NCBI GenBank assembly: GCA_047621345.1
Contig: JBLHLW010000001.1
Coordinates: forward strand, 124,001-188,000
Length of the DNA: 64,000 nucleotides
Origin: Actimicrobium sp047621345
GTDB taxonomy: Bacteria; Pseudomonadota; Gammaproteobacteria; Burkholderiales; Burkholderiaceae_D
Direction: 5' to 3'
The notes under the pieces were generated by a model that saw only the letters and a program-made list of their open reading frames with translations, did not search any database and was not told the origin of the DNA. Position 1 is the stretch's first letter. Every line of letters begins with the position of its first letter. The translations under genes and the position numbers were made by a program. This document shows positions 61,544-64,000 of the stretch, one piece after another.

Positions 61544-62515
61544 ATGATCCGCGCCATGCAATGGGTGTTTCGGGCCTTGAACGGCAACCGCGCCAAACGC
61601 TCCGGTTGGGCGGCTGTCAGCCTTCAGTCCAGTGGCATATTCGTGGCGTTCATGAGTCACCCGCCAAGCGGGAAATTCGTCGTTGATTGCGTGTTTTCGC
61701 ACGAGATGACCAATGGCAATTCCCGGACTTTCCTTGAAAAAATAGCGCAGGACGGACGACTGGCCAATTACGGCTGTTCGCATCTGTTGAATTCAGGGGA
61801 ATATCAATTGCTCTCCGTCGATACGCCTGCAGTACCACAGGGCGAACTCAAGGAGGCCATGCGCTGGATCGTCAAGGACATGCTGGATTTTCCGGCGGAG
61901 GAGGCGACGATCGATATTCTTGCCATTCCGCTGGACCAATCCCGTCCGATACGCAGCACATTAATGTTTGTTGTGGTTGTCCGAAACAGCATTATTGCGC
62001 AACGCCAAAAATTGTTTGAAAGCTCCCATCTGGTCTTATCTGCGATTGATATTCCCGAAATCGCCCAGCGTAATATTTCGGCATTGCTGGAGTCTGAAGG
62101 CAAGGCGATGGCATTACTGTCGATTAACGCAGACGGTGGATTAATGACGATTACTTTTGCCGGAGAATTATATTTATCACGTCGGATGGATATCACCTTA
62201 AACCAGTTAAAACAGGCAGATTCATTCCAGCAGTCCCAGTTGCACGAGCAGATTACACTTGATTTGCAGCGCTCACTCGATCATTTTTATCGGCAATATC
62301 ACGCAATGCAATTACCCAAGTTGATGCTTGCGCCCATGGGTGAGTGCGGGAAGGAGTTATTGGCTTATCTGGAAAGTAATTTAAATTCAGCGGTCGAAAT
62401 GCTCGACCTGGCAAGCATCATGGATATAGTTGCAACGCCCGAACTTCAGGACGCTGATATTCAGCAACAATATTTTATGACATTGGGCGCTGCATTAAGA
62501 ACTAAGGGCATTTGA
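61544..62515 (+). CDS. mshI: MSHA biogenesis protein MshI-like (PilM-type actin fold)
   Basis: A 323-residue cytoplasmic protein. It is expected to have the actin-like PilM/GspL fold: GWAAVSLQSSGIFVAFM early, QLLSVDTPAVPQGELKEAMRW near 91 and IDIPEIAQRNISALL near 175, the latter matching the EIAxRN part of MshI/PilM proteins. No clear ribosome site is seen before ATG 61544; Met five (61556) may also be used. It would hold the pilus assembly platform with the MshJ and PilN-type proteins downstream. The region after about 62100 is lower in GC than earlier genes. Confidence 0.72.
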   Translation: MIRAMQWVFRALNGNRAKRSGWAAVSLQSSGIFVAFMSHPPSGKFVVDCVFSHEMTNGNSRTFLEKIAQDGRLANYGCSHLLNSGEYQLLSVDTPAVPQGELKEAMRWIVKDMLDFPAEEATIDILAIPLDQSRPIRSTLMFVVVVRNSIIAQRQKLFESSHLVLSAIDIPEIAQRNISALLESEGKAMALLSINADGGLMTITFAGELYLSRRMDITLNQLKQADSFQQSQLHEQITLDLQRSLDHFYRQYHAMQLPKLMLAPMGECGKELLAYLESNLNSAVEMLDLASIMDIVATPELQDADIQQQYFMTLGAALRTKGI

Positions 62516-63204
62516 TGAAAATTCAACAAATTAATCTGATCAATCCGCTTCTGAAAAAAAAGTCACTTTATATTTCAGTCGCAGCGACATTACAAGTGGC
62601 CGTGCTATTGATTACTACCGCACTGGTGCTGATGATTGTAATGGATTACAGAATCATCAAATTAAAAAATGAATCAACATTGCATACCATTCAAATCACC
62701 AAAGCCCAGCTTGAGTTGGATAATACACGTTCTGAATTACTGATTGTCAATAAAAATAATATGCTTGAAGAAAATATCAGGAACGCAGAAGCAGAAGCTC
62801 GAACACTCAAAAAAATAACGGACATTTTGAATCAGGCCAATGTTGGTAACGCGGTTGGCAATTCGGTTTATATGCAAGCGCTGGCGCGGCATATCAGTCA
62901 GGGAGTCTGGTTGACAGGATTTGATATCTCCAATGCAGGAACAGAAATCAGTTTGCAGGGGAGGGCACTTGAACCCGATTTTATCCTCGCGTATCTGAGT
63001 CGCTTGAAACGCGAACCTGCACTTCAGGGCCTGCAGTTTTCAGCCTTGGCGATACATTCTCTGGACGCTGTCAGCAACAAGAAAAACCAAGTGAGTCCAA
63101 CCGGTACACCGTCGTATTTTGAGTTTACTGTGCAATCGGTTGCGGTGAGCGTACCTGTTTCTGTTCCTTCCGCTAGCACTGGGCTGACAAGGAGTCATAA
63201 ATGA
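62515..63204 (+). CDS. PilN-like MSHA assembly protein
   Basis: A 229-residue inner-membrane protein. It starts MMKIQQINLINPLLKKK, the short motif (INLxxP/L) by which PilN-type proteins bind PilM. One membrane helix (about residues 24-44) is followed by a coiled coil (about 50-105) and a ferredoxin-like periplasmic domain (VYMQALARHISQGVWLTGF; LSRLKREPALQGL). The start overlaps the mshI stop (TGATG). It takes the role of the second half of Vibrio MshI or of PilN; the letter name is left open. Confidence 0.75.
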   Translation: MKIQQINLINPLLKKKSLYISVAATLQVAVLLITTALVLMIVMDYRIIKLKNESTLHTIQITKAQLELDNTRSELLIVNKNNMLEENIRNAEAEARTLKKITDILNQANVGNAVGNSVYMQALARHISQGVWLTGFDISNAGTEISLQGRALEPDFILAYLSRLKREPALQGLQFSALAIHSLDAVSNKKNQVSPTGTPSYFEFTVQSVAVSVPVSVPSASTGLTRSHK

Positions 63205-63932
63205 TTACGCTCGCCCTCTTAAAAAAGATCGGTCCGGCGCTTTCGCTGCGGATTAATAGTTGCGTTTTGCGCGAAAGAATACTGCTTTTTTCTGCAGTGC
63301 AAATCGTTGTACTCGCAATCAGTATCCCGGTATGCATACTACCTAACTGGCGACTACAAAAAGAGTTGGTTAATAAAATGGAATCGGATAAGTCACGCTT
63401 ATCGATAATTTCAGTACAAATGCATGATCTGATCAATCAAAAAAATATCGTTCCTGAAATATTAAAGCGTGAAGCGCTACAACAAAGTCGACGGCAATCC
63501 GATCAGTTCAGAGCAGAGATAAGCAGACTGCGTGACATTCTCGTGAAACCGGAGGATATGGTTTCACGTTTGCAGGAAATAATAAAAATACAGGGCCGGT
63601 TACGATTGATTTCTCTTGAGACGTTATCCGGAAGTAATCTGATCCAGGAAAAAATCATGACCGATAAAAAATCCGCCAGCATGCTCAGTCGTTCCAAGTC
63701 CATCGATAGCGGAATCGATGCGCTGTCGGTCGACGGGATCCATCGGCACGGTGTAGTCGTTGTTATTGAGGGTAGTTATCTGGATATCGTTGATTACCTG
63801 ATTATGCTCGAAGCCAGTTCTTCCGATTTTTATTGGGGAGATATGAACATGCATGTCGAAACGTATCCGCGGGTGACGATGCGTATGACCGTATTTACAC
63901 TGAGTATGGATAAAAAATGGGCAAGCTTGTAA
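63201..63932 (+). CDS. mshJ: MSHA biogenesis protein MshJ-like (PilO type)
   Basis: A 243-residue inner-membrane protein. It has an amphipathic start, one membrane helix (about residues 30-50), a long coiled coil (about 55-125, with QSRRQSDQFRAEISRLRDIL) and a C-terminal domain with HGVVVVIEGSYLDIVDYLIMLE near 180. The layout matches PilO/MshJ, which pairs with the PilN-like protein through the coiled coils. It overlaps both neighbours by four and 16 bases, so this is one compact operon. Confidence 0.8.
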   Translation: MITLALLKKIGPALSLRINSCVLRERILLFSAVQIVVLAISIPVCILPNWRLQKELVNKMESDKSRLSIISVQMHDLINQKNIVPEILKREALQQSRRQSDQFRAEISRLRDILVKPEDMVSRLQEIIKIQGRLRLISLETLSGSNLIQEKIMTDKKSASMLSRSKSIDSGIDALSVDGIHRHGVVVVIEGSYLDIVDYLIMLEASSSDFYWGDMNMHVETYPRVTMRMTVFTLSMDKKWASL

Positions 63933-64000
63933 TTATTTTTATTTCTCTATGCACGTTAACGCGATGCGTACTGGCGCAAACATTGCCCGATCCAACTCGC
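63917..64000 (+). CDS. mshK: MSHA protein MshK-like, 5' end only
   Basis: Twenty-eight codons are visible before the window ends. They show a signal peptide (GKLVIIFISLCTLTRCVLA) and then QTLPDPTR, the DPTRP-type start of MshK, a small periplasmic protein. The start overlaps the mshJ end by 16 bases. The position directly after mshJ is the same as in Vibrio. Confidence 0.6.
   Translation, partial: MGKLVIIFISLCTLTRCVLAQTLPDPTR

Noticed and set aside
1..64000. Type III secretion genes, tRNA, rRNA genes or CRISPR arrays
   Set aside because: None was recognised on either strand by reading; an rRNA/tRNA scan could not be run.

Overview
The window looks like chromosome of a beta-proteobacterium of the order Burkholderiales, most like Oxalobacteraceae. 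The basis is moderately high GC, the style of the encoded proteins and familiar neighbourhoods (queE-queD-tadA, mltG-tmk-holB-pilZ-tatD, nadA-nadC-nadB, sbcDC). The genus was not determined. Most of the window is ordinary housekeeping DNA. It is interrupted by accessory patches made of gene fragments, decayed insertion sequences and orphan genes.

Region 1 (1-6415) is a heavy-metal locus: the C-terminal half of a CzcA/CusA-type RND pump, a DUF3240 protein, a TolC-type outer-membrane channel, a HupE/UreJ permease, a membrane-anchored partner, a 41-residue lipoprotein with a His-rich tail, and an EamA transporter with a very His-rich C-terminus. A broken second copy of the TolC-type gene follows.

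Region 2 (6424-10039) is the most remarkable part. Three decayed copies of one IS5-type element bracket a gene for a TAL-effector-like protein. It has the full cryptic N-terminal DNA-binding region and six complete 35-residue repeats plus part of a seventh, with repeat-variable diresidues NK-ND-NI-NG-NI-NI-N*. The repeat length, the N-terminal region and an Arg at the zero-position contact all resemble Ralstonia RipTALs. The 3' end (further repeats, nuclear localisation signals, activation domain) is gone and replaced by IS5 sequence.

Region 3 (10170-23843) carries queuosine-precursor synthesis (queE, queD), tadA, an LD-carboxypeptidase, an ABC-F ATPase, an alternative oxidase and the de novo NAD genes nadA, nadC and nadB (nadB on the other strand), then purT. 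Between nadC and nadB lies an accessory insert: a 68-residue ORF plus an AbiEii-type nucleotidyltransferase gene broken by one amber codon, a truncated second copy of nadC, and an orphan 463-residue protein.

Region 4 (24132-34606) has an MHS-type transporter and a run of fatty-acyl or related CoA catabolism genes (thiolase, acyl-CoA dehydrogenase, SDRs, thioesterase, medium-chain reductase, GST, epoxide-hydrolase-like enzyme). Region 5 (34699-52677) has an HD-GYP c-di-GMP phosphodiesterase, sbcCD flanked by two apparently related orphan membrane proteins, ygfZ, mltG, tmk, holB, pilZ, tatD and others. Paired inverted palindromes with the core GTAGGGTGGGCAC sit in several intergenic gaps.

Region 6 (52840-64000) is an MSHA-type type IV pilus locus cut by the window end. 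It contains mshQ (here fused to an ice-binding DUF3494 domain), mshG, mshE with a c-di-GMP-binding MshEN domain, the major pilin, minor pilins and mshI/J/K-type assembly genes. Together with the HD-GYP and PilZ proteins, this suggests c-di-GMP control of surface attachment.
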